From: Chloroflexota bacterium
GTDB taxonomy: Bacteria > Chloroflexota > Anaerolineae > Aggregatilineales > UBA2796
Assembly (NCBI GenBank): GCA_021325095.1
Contig: JAJPHV010000056.1
Span: 1 to 64,000, forward strand
Reading direction: 5' to 3'
DNA: 64,000 nt
Positions 43,376 through 51,694 of the stretch are shown piece by piece; the first letter of the stretch is position 1, and each line of letters opens with the position of its first letter. The notes below the pieces were generated by a model that searched no databases, was not told the DNA's origin, and was given only the letters and a program-made list of their open reading frames with translations. Both the position numbers and the translations under genes were made by a program.

Positions 43376-44275
43376 TCAACGCGATGCGCGGGCCTCCTCC
43401 GGTGTGAGGGACACAATTGGAATGCGCGGATCGCGGTCTTTCCAGGTGCTTTTGATCCAGGCTTGCGCGGGGTCGTCCACATTGGCAAGGGACTGCGCCG
43501 ACCCCGCCAGGAAGTTGAGATAGTAGATGGTGTAGCCATGCGCGGCGCTCACCGGGTGGTAGCCTTCGGGAACCAGCACCGTGTCGTCGGTGCGGCACAG
43601 CATCAGGGCGTCGATGCGGCCATCGGTGGTATAAACACGCTGGATCGCGTAACCGTCGGGTCGGTCTATCTTGTAGTAGTAAATCTCGTCCAGGTCGGCT
43701 TCCAGAATCTTGCCGCTGTCGTCGGTGCGGTGTACGTCGTGCTTGTGCGGCGGGTAGGAGGACCAGTTGCCGCCCGGCGTGTAGACTTCGACGCCGATCA
43801 GGCGGTCACACTCGAAGCCCACCGGGATCGGGTTGACAATCTGGCGGGTGGCGCTGCCACCGCCCCGAATCTCAACAGTGCAGTCGGCGGGCGTGATCAG
43901 CCGCGCCGCGCGATCCCGGTTCGTAGCGGCCCACCCTGCCGCCACCTCGAAGCCATCGGTGTGCGCGGTCAGCGTGAATTCGGTCTGGCGGGGCAAATAG
44001 ACGGCATAGGGCATCCCGCTGAACACGTTGGGCCGCCGCCCGATCTCGTGCCATGACCCCCGGTTGGACTGGACGGTGCAGACGCCACCCAGGATCACCA
44101 GCCCATACTCGTTGTCGCCCGTGTGGTGCGTCCAGGTCATGTTCTTGTTGAGGCGGCGCACCTCAAAGTTGAGGTCTTTCCAACCCGCGCTTTCCGCCGT
44201 GACCTGGGTCACGATCCCGGTTTCGGTGCTGCCGATGCGCGGATGAATCAATAAGTTGGAGGCGTCGTATTTCAT
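43376..44275 (-). CDS. iolB: 5-deoxy-glucuronate isomerase IolB
   Basis: A 299-residue double-cupin protein of normal IolB length. Metal-binding residues are suggested by PPHKHDVHR and the distant Glu of LDEIYYYKIDRPDGYAIQRVYT, with GYHPVSAAHGYTIYYLNFLAG near the end, all typical of IolB. It isomerises 5-deoxy-glucuronate to 2-deoxy-5-keto-gluconate. Only iolB and iolE of the pathway are here; the MFS gene 64 bases upstream on the same strand may bring in inositol or a related polyol. Confidence 0.92.
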   Translation of the reverse strand: MKYDASNLLIHPRIGSTETGIVTQVTAESAGWKDLNFEVRRLNKNMTWTHHTGDNEYGLVILGGVCTVQSNRGSWHEIGRRPNVFSGMPYAVYLPRQTEFTLTAHTDGFEVAAGWAATNRDRAARLITPADCTVEIRGGGSATRQIVNPIPVGFECDRLIGVEVYTPGGNWSSYPPHKHDVHRTDDSGKILEADLDEIYYYKIDRPDGYAIQRVYTTDGRIDALMLCRTDDTVLVPEGYHPVSAAHGYTIYYLNFLAGSAQSLANVDDPAQAWIKSTWKDRDPRIPIVSLTPEEARASR

Positions 44276-44339
44276 TCGGCTGTTTGCCCTTCCGTCGTCG
44301 CCGGTTCAGTTTTGAACCGATTATAACGCGGCACGCCGA

Positions 44340-45590
44340 TCAGGCCATTTTGACGGCTTCCGCCGCTTCTGGAACGGGCACGACGGACTGGCGCGGCCCA
44401 AGTGCCCAGGTGAGCATGGCTGCCCCGAAGCGCACCGCCGCAACGACCAGCAGCATGGCCGGCACGCTGATCCAGTGCTCGATCAGGAGGGTGCTGATCA
44501 GCGGCCCGGCAAACAGCGCCACGTTGACCAACGTCTGGTACGTAGCAGCATACTGAGGGAAACCCTCTTTGGGCACGATTTCGGTCAGCCGGTTGAACAT
44601 CAAGACGCCAATGGACAGCCAGCCCGCGCCAAAAGCCAGCGACCCGACGAGAAAGGGCGGAAGGGTCGGCGTCAGGCCCAGGATGAGCACCTGGACGAAC
44701 GTGAAAAAAGTCGCCACCGCCAGCATCTTGACCGCACCGAAGCGCGAAGACAGGCGAACCACGTAAAAGGTGGCAATGGCCCCCGCCCCCATCTCGCACA
44801 GGCCAAACACTGATATCCAGCTATCGCTGGCCTCCAGGCCACGCACCAGGTGAAGCTGGATGAGCGGCGCGGCCAGAAACACACCCGTGCAGATGGCAAC
44901 CACCACAATCATGTGCCGGACGAAGCCCGGATGCTTCCACACGTCAACTTTGGCGCTGGCCGCTCGCGCCGGATCAAAGTGCGGTATATCGGGAACTTTG
45001 ATGCTCTGCACGTTCCGCCACGACAGGAAGGATGCCGCGAAGGCCAGGCCAAACCCGACCTGGTAGTTGATCGGAAAGGGCAGGTGTTCCAGCAACTGGC
45101 CCAGGCCCACGACGCTGATCAGAACGGTGACGTTGACCAGCGCAGTGCGCCGGGCCACCACCTGCGCCAGATTGCGCTCGCTCAGGGCACTGCGCAGCAT
45201 TCCCAGGAAGCAGCCTTGCGCAATGCCTGTCGGAATAGCGGACAGCACCACCAGCCCAACCAGAATGTCCACCTGGTTGGTGGGCGCCAAGGCCGACGAC
45301 GCCACCCCCAGGTACAGCAGGGCGCGGTACACAATCGTCGGGGCGCGCAAGGCCACGATCTGGTTGGTGTAGCGCTGCTGCCAGCGGCCTGCCAGCGCCG
45401 CGCCCACAGCCAGCAGCAAGGCGCGCAAGGCGGTCAGCGTTCCCAGGTGCGCCGGGGTCGCGCCCAGCCGGATGGCGAAAACCTGCAAAAAGTACCACTC
45501 CATCGCAAAGGCCGCGCCCATCCAGAAGATGTCGAGGTAAAGATGACGGGTATTGGCTTTTTCGATGTCTGGCGTCAGAGAGTCGATCAT
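44340..45590 (-). CDS. MFS transporter beside inositol genes
   Basis: A 416-residue protein with twelve hydrophobic segments. The first segments carry FWMGAAFAMEWYFLQVFAIRLGA; the loop after segment 2 is GRWQQRY and the cytoplasmic central loop KVPDIPHFDPARAASAKVDVWKHPG divides the halves. It lacks strong sugar-porter signatures, so substrate is uncertain. Its place upstream of iolB-iolE and same strand suggests polyol uptake; the small cyclic-di-AMP receptor gene lies 18 bases upstream, so the transcript may begin further up. Confidence 0.82.
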   Translation of the reverse strand: MIDSLTPDIEKANTRHLYLDIFWMGAAFAMEWYFLQVFAIRLGATPAHLGTLTALRALLLAVGAALAGRWQQRYTNQIVALRAPTIVYRALLYLGVASSALAPTNQVDILVGLVVLSAIPTGIAQGCFLGMLRSALSERNLAQVVARRTALVNVTVLISVVGLGQLLEHLPFPINYQVGFGLAFAASFLSWRNVQSIKVPDIPHFDPARAASAKVDVWKHPGFVRHMIVVVAICTGVFLAAPLIQLHLVRGLEASDSWISVFGLCEMGAGAIATFYVVRLSSRFGAVKMLAVATFFTFVQVLILGLTPTLPPFLVGSLAFGAGWLSIGVLMFNRLTEIVPKEGFPQYAATYQTLVNVALFAGPLISTLLIEHWISVPAMLLVVAAVRFGAAMLTWALGPRQSVVPVPEAAEAVKMA

Positions 45591-45608
45591 GGATTCGGTT
45601 GGTGAGTC

Positions 45609-45875
45609 TCAAATCTGGATGAATTGTTTGGCGTCCAGCACAAAAATCGTGGCCGCGTGGGCATCGGGTTTGCTCAGGGGGCCGCATGTGCTACGGATCA
45701 CAGACAGGACTTCGGCAACGTTTGGCTCATCGACGCCGATCACCAGGGTGGCGCTGCCCCGCCGCAAGAAGCCCCCCACACTACTGATTTGCGTCACCGA
45801 ATATTTGCGCTCGACCAGCGCGCTCGAAATCGGGTCAACCGCGTCTGAGCTTACGATGGCGAGAATCAGTTTCAT
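45609..45875 (-). CDS. Short cyclic-di-AMP receptor-like protein (PII-like), loop-deleted paralogue
   Basis: An 88-residue PII-like protein matching the DarA/PstA family: KLILAIVSSDAVDPISSAL, SSVGGFLRRGSATLVIGVDE, ATIFVLDAKQFIQI. Compared with the neighbour at 45878 it lacks about 20 residues between the two beta-alpha-beta halves, including the T-loop-like part, and the Asn of GGFLxxGN is Ser. It may bind nucleotide poorly or form mixed trimers with the longer protein. ATG 45875 has AGG seven bases upstream; a GTG two codons earlier overlaps the preceding stop. Confidence 0.85.
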   Translation of the reverse strand: MKLILAIVSSDAVDPISSALVERKYSVTQISSVGGFLRRGSATLVIGVDEPNVAEVLSVIRSTCGPLSKPDAHAATIFVLDAKQFIQI

Positions 45876-45877
45876 AG

Positions 45878-46204
45878 TCACACCTGCTCAAAATGATCGA
45901 CATCGAGGATAAACACGGTAGCGCCGCCAACCTCAACTTCGACGTAGTTGTACAGGGCGACGCCATTGGGTGTGGCTCCGGTTGCCATCGGCATGTACTG
46001 AGTGCGCCGCTGGCTGTGCACCTTGAGAATGTTGATGACGGGCGAAACCTGGTTATCGTCAACCCCGACCAGCAGGGTCGTATTGCCCTGCTGCAAAAAC
46101 CCTCCTGTCGTGCCGATGCGGGTCACCCGGTAGCCCTGCTCGGTCAGGCTGCCGATCACGCGATCCGCATCCTGATCCTGAATCGTTGCCACAATCAGTT
46201 TCAT
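45878..46204 (-). CDS. Cyclic-di-AMP receptor-like protein (PII-like)
   Basis: A 108-residue protein of normal length for the DarA/PstA cyclic-di-AMP receptors. It has MKLIVATIQDQDADRVIGSL, the GGFLQQGNTTLLVGVDD ligand loop, a middle loop (VHSQRRTQYMPMATG) and a final strand FILDVDHF. These trimers bind cyclic-di-AMP, a signal for osmotic and wall balance, and pass it on to unknown targets. AAGGA lies eight bases before the ATG. It directly precedes its shorter paralogue with stop and start next to each other, so the pair is cotranslated. Confidence 0.9.
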   Translation of the reverse strand: MKLIVATIQDQDADRVIGSLTEQGYRVTRIGTTGGFLQQGNTTLLVGVDDNQVSPVINILKVHSQRRTQYMPMATGATPNGVALYNYVEVEVGGATVFILDVDHFEQV

Positions 46205-46405
46205 GGGGTCGTCCTTACTGACCTGACATCCGCCACGAGTCTAGGGGCTAGTTGGCCGGAGGTCAAATTGCCGGAACTGACCATGCGCTTTCCGCTGTGT
46301 GCGAGAGCGCAGCCACATGATTGGTGTGTATCGGGTGAAATGAACAGCGGGTATCAACGCTGCTGATACCCGCCTGCACATTGTGTGACTGCGAATCTGC
46401 GTTGG
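46205..46405. other. Intergenic region with hairpin
   Basis: About 200 bases. It holds the leader of the cyclic-di-AMP receptor genes and the hairpin at 46347-46373. No gene is supported. Confidence 0.4.
46347..46373 (-). terminator. Hairpin after the small Trp/Pro-rich membrane gene
   Basis: Perfect 10-base stem GCGGGTATCA / TGATACCCGC with a 7-base loop, 33 bases past the minus-strand stop at 46406. The T-tract is weak (TGTTCATTTC). Confidence 0.6.
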
Positions 46406-46714
46406 TTAGCTGCCGGAAGCCTGTGAGCTGCGCCCCCCTCTCACAAACCCGTACAGATCGTGGAGGATAATGCTGCCAGCCAGAGCGCCGACAGCCGAAG
46501 CGGCTGCCGCCAGGGCGGCAGTATCCCCCTGCGGTAGCGGCCAGTTCTGGGTGAAGAACCACCCGCCGATCAGGCCGCCAACAATGCCAACAATGCGGTC
46601 AATCAGCCACCAGGGATCAGGCGGCGGCGGAGGCCAGGGTTTTCGCCACCAGCCCGGCCAGGGAGTGCCGCACCAACCAACTGCCGCCCACAGAATGAGA
46701 AGCGCTACGCTCAT
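46406..46714 (-). CDS. Small Trp/Pro-rich membrane protein
   Basis: A 102-residue protein: one short hydrophobic start (SVALLILWAAVGW), then a Trp/Pro-rich hydrophilic piece (GTPWPGWWRKPWPPPPPDPWW), then two hydrophobic segments with Gly repeats (RIVGIVGGLIGGWFF; AAAASAVGALAGSIILHDL). The Gly-rich helix is reminiscent of GlsB/YeaQ-like membrane proteins, but homology is uncertain. A strong AGGAGG lies six bases before the ATG at 46714. It appears to be a single-gene unit. Confidence 0.7.
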   Translation of the reverse strand: MSVALLILWAAVGWCGTPWPGWWRKPWPPPPPDPWWLIDRIVGIVGGLIGGWFFTQNWPLPQGDTAALAAAASAVGALAGSIILHDLYGFVRGGRSSQASGS

Positions 46715-46851
46715 AGAACCCTCCTTGACATGAACCTTGCGTAAGGACAGTCCTACCAATTAAGAACCCCTGGTGCGGACGCGAGTTACGGCGGCAAAGG
46801 ATTGCGCCTGGTAGTGATCAAACGCGACCAGGAAATCACGGCAGAAGCGCA

Positions 46852-47583
46852 TCAGGCCGGTTGTTCCAGAATAAAATCGCGCAGCGCGTGGTACACACGT
46901 AAAATGCGCTCACCGTCGCCTCGGAAGTGCGGTGCAGTCCCGTTGCGGGCATTCGAAGCATTGGCGAGCCGCCGTACAACACGCACCCAGGCGCTCAACT
47001 CGATCTGCACCGCCGGAATGCGATGCTGCCGCCATACATAGCGGGTGATAGTCGGCTGGCGCACGCCGCCCGTGTATCGTGGCGGGTTGATGACCAGCCT
47101 ATCCAGGCTGGAATCCGGATCGGCGCTGAAACCGTGCCGCATAAAGCTGGATAGCAGCCGTGCCTCGTGATCGACAAACGTTTCGCCCCGAATGGTGCCG
47201 AGCGCAATGGCAAAATCCCGGTCACCGCGTGCGCCGTGCAGGTCGATGACCAGGTGGATCGGGATGGCGTGAAACAGCTCATCCAACATGCGCTTGTAGT
47301 CCCCATGATCATCGTCCGCGTGCGGATCGGGATCGAGGGCATAGCGCCCGTAAATAAAGTGCGCACCCGTCTCCTGATGCAGCAGGTAGCCGAGCGCCGC
47401 CGTGTACTCCTCTTCCTGTTTCCAGTCGCCGTTACGCCAGTGCCGGGTGCTGTGCGGCGCTGACAGCAGAACTGGCCGCATCCCTTTCAAGACCGCCACT
47501 GCGGATTCGCTGCGTGGGGCGACCTGATCGTAGGCCACCATCTGGCGTTCCGCATCGCAGAGCGCAGCCAGAATGGGGTTCAT
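46852..47583 (-). CDS. N-formylglutamate amidohydrolase-like protein
   Basis: A 243-residue protein of the PF05013 type. It has VLLSAPHSTRHWRNG, matching the P-H-s metal region, the acidic DPHADDDHGDYKRMLDELF, VIDLHGARGDRDFAIALGT with the DLHG metal motif, and late Glu in AVQIELSAW. Members release formate from N-formylglutamate in histidine breakdown or act on other acyl amides; no hut genes are near, so the substrate is open. No convincing ribosome binding site was seen, but the ATG fits the family's N terminus. Confidence 0.82.
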   Translation of the reverse strand: MNPILAALCDAERQMVAYDQVAPRSESAVAVLKGMRPVLLSAPHSTRHWRNGDWKQEEEYTAALGYLLHQETGAHFIYGRYALDPDPHADDDHGDYKRMLDELFHAIPIHLVIDLHGARGDRDFAIALGTIRGETFVDHEARLLSSFMRHGFSADPDSSLDRLVINPPRYTGGVRQPTITRYVWRQHRIPAVQIELSAWVRVVRRLANASNARNGTAPHFRGDGERILRVYHALRDFILEQPA

Positions 47584-47683
47584 CGGCGCGGTCCGGCCTC
47601 ACCCCTTGCCGCCATTCCGCTGGCGAGCGCAGCCAGACGTAGCCACACTCCCGCCCCACACGGGCAGCTGACCTCGAACACCG

Positions 47684-48676
47684 TCACAGCGCCGCAATGG
47701 TCTTGACCACCCTCAGATGTTTGGGGAAATTTGGCAGGTACTCCGCGAAATCTTTGTAGCGCCCAGCCTTGTATTCGTCCAGGTAGCGTCGGAAGATGCT
47801 GGCAACACCGGGCAGAATGGTTGCATTCTCGACCTTTTGCTGGTACTGCATGTAGCTCTTGGCTTCCAGCGAGCTAACCGAATCTTCCAGAAACAGATAG
47901 ATCACGGCTGCCCGGAACAGCCCTGTGAACTGCTCGTGCCAGGTGGGATGAGCGGCGGCGTATTTGTCATCGACGGGCAGGGGCTTTTCGGCGAGTGCCG
48001 CCATGATCTCACTGTGCTGCTGCATGTACGAACTGAACAGGATGTTGATATATTCGGTCAGCGCTGTGCGGTAGGCCAGGGCTTCGTCGTCTTTGTAGGG
48101 CCAGGGTGGGCTGTCTCCCCAGGCCATCGGCGGCGGCATGATGGCGATCAGTTCCCCGCCAACCCGGAAGCCGATATTCTGGTCGCTCGGATAGCAAATG
48201 TTGGGCATGAAGACGAGCGTTTCCACGACCTGGCCCACAAACGGTTCCAGGTACGCATACAAATCAACCTTGTTAAAGGCTTCTCGCAAGTGGCGCAGCG
48301 GCGCCTGCCAGTGGGTATCTTCGTCCGTCCAGAACTTCCCCAACTGGGCGACCTCGTAGAAATGCTTCAGGTGTTCATGCCAGCGCGGCGGAACCCAACG
48401 CGGCATTTCGTCGGCAACCAGCCCCGGCCACGTCAGCCGCATGGCGTAGCTGTACATGGAGGCCAGCGGGATGTTCTGATCCAGCAGGACTTGCATGGCA
48501 GTGACAGCCGGGTGATGGTTGTACTCGGCGACGAGCTTGCGCGTGGCGCGGGCGTGAGAGTGCGTGCCATGCTTTTTTCGGTCCTGCGATTTATCGGGGT
48601 AATTCGTGGCGGCCAGCACTGCCGACATCAAGCGCACCCGATCATCGATCCGAACGGCCACCTGTTGCTTATCCAT
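47684..48676 (-). CDS. Unknown conserved-looking protein
   Basis: A 330-residue soluble, mostly helical protein I cannot place. It is rich in aromatic residues and Trp-Pro pairs (PRWVPPRWHEHLKHFYEVAQ, MAWGDSPPWPYKDDE) and has several His-x-x-His-like spots (HSHARATR, EYNHHPAV). No signal peptide or membrane segment is visible. A good promoter (48768-48796) and a leader hairpin precede it, so it is a genuine transcribed gene. Function is unknown. Confidence 0.7.
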   Translation of the reverse strand: MDKQQVAVRIDDRVRLMSAVLAATNYPDKSQDRKKHGTHSHARATRKLVAEYNHHPAVTAMQVLLDQNIPLASMYSYAMRLTWPGLVADEMPRWVPPRWHEHLKHFYEVAQLGKFWTDEDTHWQAPLRHLREAFNKVDLYAYLEPFVGQVVETLVFMPNICYPSDQNIGFRVGGELIAIMPPPMAWGDSPPWPYKDDEALAYRTALTEYINILFSSYMQQHSEIMAALAEKPLPVDDKYAAAHPTWHEQFTGLFRAAVIYLFLEDSVSSLEAKSYMQYQQKVENATILPGVASIFRRYLDEYKAGRYKDFAEYLPNFPKHLRVVKTIAAL

Positions 48677-48767
48677 AGGTCCTCTGTGGAGTTGCCGTAT
48701 ATCGAAGCAGCGTGTCGCCCTCCCTATAGAGGCGACAGGTCACACGCATGGTTAAGATACGGTTATC

Positions 48768-48796
48768 ATTATACGAAAGGTCGCTGCGAATGGAAA
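48768..48796 (-). promoter_or_regulatory. Promoter of the 47684-48676 gene
   Basis: On the minus strand TTTCCA (complement of 48791-48796), 17 bases, perfect TATAAT (complement of 48768-48773). Transcription begins near 48761, leaving a leader of about 85 bases that includes the TGTCGCC/GGCGACA hairpin. Confidence 0.6.
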
Positions 48797-48973
48797 GTCG
48801 ATGCCCGCGTTTTCTGGACGCCGTACTATACCGATGGCGATCCGCAGATACTGTTCGTCGCGTTGAGTCCATATGTAGTTGGCGCTCATAAAGCGCGGAT
48901 AGGCTCGCTCATTATGACTGGACAAAAGGCAGCACTCTACAGGATGAAGCACATTTGCCACGTGCTAGTAGGC

Positions 48974-48999
48974 TTGTTACCATTAGACAGATGTAACAA
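48974..48999. promoter_or_regulatory. Dyad in front of the GbsR-type gene (possible operator)
   Basis: TTGTTAC (48974-48980) and GTAACAA (48993-48999) form a perfect 7-base inverted repeat with a 12-base gap, ending 12 bases before the regulator ATG. It is a likely autoregulatory site of the encoded winged-helix dimer. Confidence 0.5.
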
Positions 49000-49011
49000 A
49001 GGAAGCGGCTT

Positions 49012-49599
49012 ATGTCCGATCATGATGATGAGAACTACGAAGGCCAGGGCGAACCGCCAAAGTTAAATCCGATCCTGAGCGCGGCCAACGACAGTATGTT
49101 GGATGGCCTCGGCCAGCTTGCTGACTACTTTGGTTACAACCGCGTTATGGGCAAGATGTACGGCGCGCTGCTCCTCAGCCCGGAGCCGATGAGCCTGGAT
49201 GACGTGATGAACCACCTCGACATCTCCAAAGCCAGCGTCAGCATGAACATGCGCACGCTGGAGAATCTGGGCATCGTGCGCGAGGTCTGGGTGCGCGGAG
49301 ATCGCCGCAAATTCTACGAAGCGGAGCCGGACTTCTGGAAGATACTGACCAACGTACTTGGCAGTCGTGAGCTGCGAGAAGTCAACCAGGCACTCAATGT
49401 GCTGGAACGCAATATGGAGAACATCCGTGCCTCCGAACCGGAGATGAACGAGAAAGACCGGGAACTTGCGCAGTTTTATATCGAGCGCATGAGTCAGGTA
49501 CGCGGGTTCTTCCGCTTTGCCAAACTGGTGCTGACGGCCATCATGGAGCGCGACAGTAAGATCAACATCAGCGACGTGCGACGTATCGACATCGAATGA
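49012..49599 (+). CDS. GbsR/MarR-like transcriptional regulator
   Basis: A 195-residue winged-helix protein like GbsR/OpcR. The helix-turn-helix is EPMSLDDVMNHLDISKASVSMNMRTLENLGIVREV, followed by the wing WVRGDRRKFYEAEPDFWKIL, which is typical of the GbsR branch. A long C-terminal helix region (NQALNVLERNMENIR, EKDRELAQFYIERMSQVRGFF) should form the dimer. GbsR-like proteins sense choline or other osmolyte precursors; the ligand here is unknown. AAGGAAG lies six bases before the ATG. A dyad sits directly upstream. Confidence 0.85.
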   Translation: MSDHDDENYEGQGEPPKLNPILSAANDSMLDGLGQLADYFGYNRVMGKMYGALLLSPEPMSLDDVMNHLDISKASVSMNMRTLENLGIVREVWVRGDRRKFYEAEPDFWKILTNVLGSRELREVNQALNVLERNMENIRASEPEMNEKDRELAQFYIERMSQVRGFFRFAKLVLTAIMERDSKINISDVRRIDIE

Positions 49600-49798
49600 T
49601 CAGGTTTAGCTTTCCTCACCTGAAAACGTGGCTGACAGGATAGAACACTTGTGCTATGCTGCTCCATGACACAGCTTAGTGCCATCCGATGAAGCCGCAC
49701 AGGACATCATGAACAACGATCCGAGCGTGCACAGCGGGGTGATGCGCGCCCGCCTGTACCCGTATCGAGTCGCGCTGATTTCGGAGGCCAACGCCGGG

Positions 49799-51406
49799 TT
49801 AATCGAACTGCCGATGCCGCCATACCCCGCCGACCATCGTGCCGACCACCTGTGTCGCCAGCAACTCATCGGGCGGGACGGCGTAGAGATCGCGGTCAAG
49901 GGCCACCAGGTCGGCCAGAAAGCCGGGCGCGATCTGGCCCAGGCGGTTTTCCATCCCGGCGGCGTAAGCTGGCCCTTGCGTATAGCCCCGAATGGCCTCG
50001 TCTACTGTCAGGCGCAGTTCGGGATACCAGCCCTCCGGCCCCGGCGAGCCATCGGCGCGGCGGCGTGTGACGGCGGCGTGGATGCCCTTCAGTGGCTCGA
50101 ACGGCTCGACAGGTGAATCCGAGCCAAAGGCAATTTTCGCTCCTGAATCCAGTTGCAATCTGGCATTGTAGCTCCACCGGGAACGCGCTCCCCAGTAACG
50201 CTCCGCCATCAGGTAATCCGACGTAGCGTGAATGGGCTGCATTGAGGCGATCACACCCAGTTCCGCCAGGCGCTGCGAGTCGGAGGGGTGAATCAACTGT
50301 ACATGTTCGATGCGGTGGCGGCGTTCGACGGGTCGAATGCCCTGAGCGGCCTCCTCGCGGCGTACCGTCTCGTACACGTCCAGTACGTCGTGCACGGCCC
50401 GATCTCCGATGGCGTGGATAGTTGAGGGGAAACCGGCCCGGCTGGCCGCGCTGACTTTCTCGTAGATTTCCTCTTTGTCCGTAACCATGATGCCGCGATT
50501 GTCCGGCTCGCCCTCGTAGGGGTCGATCATCAGGGCAGTACGCGCGCCAAGCGCACCATCGGCGAAGATTTTCAGCCCGCCCAGGCGCAGCCAGTCGTCG
50601 CCAAAGCCCCAGCGCAGCCGCAGCGCGATGGCGTGATCGATGTAGGGCTTGTTGATGTTTTTGACGACTCGCAGGCCGAGTTTGCCCTGCTCGTGAAGGT
50701 ACTGCATGGCCTCGAAGGCACTCGGATCGTCAAAGTCGTGAATGCCGGTCAGCCCGGCCTGCCAGGCCAACGACTGCGCGCGCTCCATCAACCCGGCCAG
50801 TTCGGCCATACCCGGTGTCGGGACAAGGCGCGCGACCAGATTCATCGCCGGGGCCTCGAACAGAATGCCCGTCGCGTGGCCTGCTGCATCGCGCTGGATG
50901 CTGCCGCCTTCCGGGTCGTTCAGGCTGTCTGTGATACCTGCCAGACGCATGGTGAGACTGTTCACCCAGGCAGCATGCCCACTGCGGGCTGCCAGATAGA
51001 CCGGGTTATGCGGCGTCACCGCATCCAGATCAGCGGCGGTGGGAAAGCTGCCGCCGGGCCACGCGGACTGCGACCAGCCGCGTCCGACCAGCCAATCGCC
51101 CGGCCTGGCGCGTTGGGCAGCCTCGGCTACCTGCTGTACCGCTTCCTGTTTGGTAGGGATGTCCTGCAACGAGATTTCGCGGAGCGCCGACGCAGTGCCT
51201 TGCCAGTGAATGTGCGCATCAGTCAGGCCGGGGAGCACCATTGCGCCGTGCAAATCGTCGATGATCGTCCGCGCCGAAGCCAGCGAACGCAGCCGATCAT
51301 CGCCCACCGCGACGATGCGCTCACCGCTGATGGCGATGGCGGTGGCGCGCGGCGACTCCGTCGAGAGTGTATAGACGTTGGCATTGATCAGCAAGCGGTC
51401 AACCAT
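49799..51406 (-). CDS. YtcJ-type amidohydrolase
   Basis: A 535-residue metal-dependent hydrolase of the amidohydrolase_3 branch. Metal motifs are GLTDAHIHWQGTA (H-x-H), the likely bridging Lys region LRLGGLKIFADGALGARTA, HAIGDRAVHDVLD, RIEHVQLIHP and GSDSPVEPFEPLKGIHAAVTR. The N- and C-terminal strands make the usual beta-sandwich (LLINANVYTL ... GQIAPGFLADLVALD). Members hydrolyse amide or formyl groups of varied substrates; no specific one can be named. A TATAAT on the minus strand (51472-51477) lacks a matching -35. Confidence 0.9.
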   Translation of the reverse strand: MVDRLLINANVYTLSTESPRATAIAISGERIVAVGDDRLRSLASARTIIDDLHGAMVLPGLTDAHIHWQGTASALREISLQDIPTKQEAVQQVAEAAQRARPGDWLVGRGWSQSAWPGGSFPTAADLDAVTPHNPVYLAARSGHAAWVNSLTMRLAGITDSLNDPEGGSIQRDAAGHATGILFEAPAMNLVARLVPTPGMAELAGLMERAQSLAWQAGLTGIHDFDDPSAFEAMQYLHEQGKLGLRVVKNINKPYIDHAIALRLRWGFGDDWLRLGGLKIFADGALGARTALMIDPYEGEPDNRGIMVTDKEEIYEKVSAASRAGFPSTIHAIGDRAVHDVLDVYETVRREEAAQGIRPVERRHRIEHVQLIHPSDSQRLAELGVIASMQPIHATSDYLMAERYWGARSRWSYNARLQLDSGAKIAFGSDSPVEPFEPLKGIHAAVTRRRADGSPGPEGWYPELRLTVDEAIRGYTQGPAYAAGMENRLGQIAPGFLADLVALDRDLYAVPPDELLATQVVGTMVGGVWRHRQFD

Positions 51407-51626
51407 GATGAATCGGCCTTCGTAAATCCTGTATTGAAGTATCCAGAGTGTTCCTCCACTTCCAACCCGATATTATAGTGCTGTAGTATCCTATTGGCGC
51501 TGCGCGGAATATAACGAGTCCGGGGGGCCGATAGGGCCGGCTATTGCGGCAGGCGGGTTCCACTTACCGAGATCGCGCCAGGCTTCCTTGCCGATCTTTG
51601 AAGTGCAGGTTGTGGCTGGCGGACGG

Positions 51627-51655
51627 TTTACGCCGCTCCGCGAATCCGGTATAAT
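51627..51655 (+). promoter_or_regulatory. Promoter of the rfbD-glycosyltransferase genes
   Basis: TTTACG (51627-51632), 17 bases, perfect TATAAT (51650-51655), 40 bases before the rfbD ATG. Confidence 0.65.
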
Positions 51656-51694
51656 GCCGCTCCATCTACCGGGCGCTGACTGGATAAGGCTGCG

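Larger units (their letters stand above)
48677..49011. other. Divergent intergenic region with promoter and dyads
   Basis: About 335 bases. It contains, for the minus-strand gene, a promoter at 48768-48796 and a leader hairpin (TGTCGCC 48713-48719 / GGCGACA 48731-48737). For the plus-strand regulator gene it contains the dyad at 48974-48999. A 69-codon frame on the minus strand has no support. Confidence 0.5.

Noticed and set aside
47717..49066. 449-codon plus-strand frame
   Set aside because: Antisense to the 47684-48676 gene and then runs through a promoter and into the GbsR-type gene in another frame.
49600..49798. Plus-strand frame 49679-50116 starting in the gap after the GbsR-type gene
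   Set aside because: Most of it is antisense to the amidohydrolase C terminus; no ribosome binding site or family.
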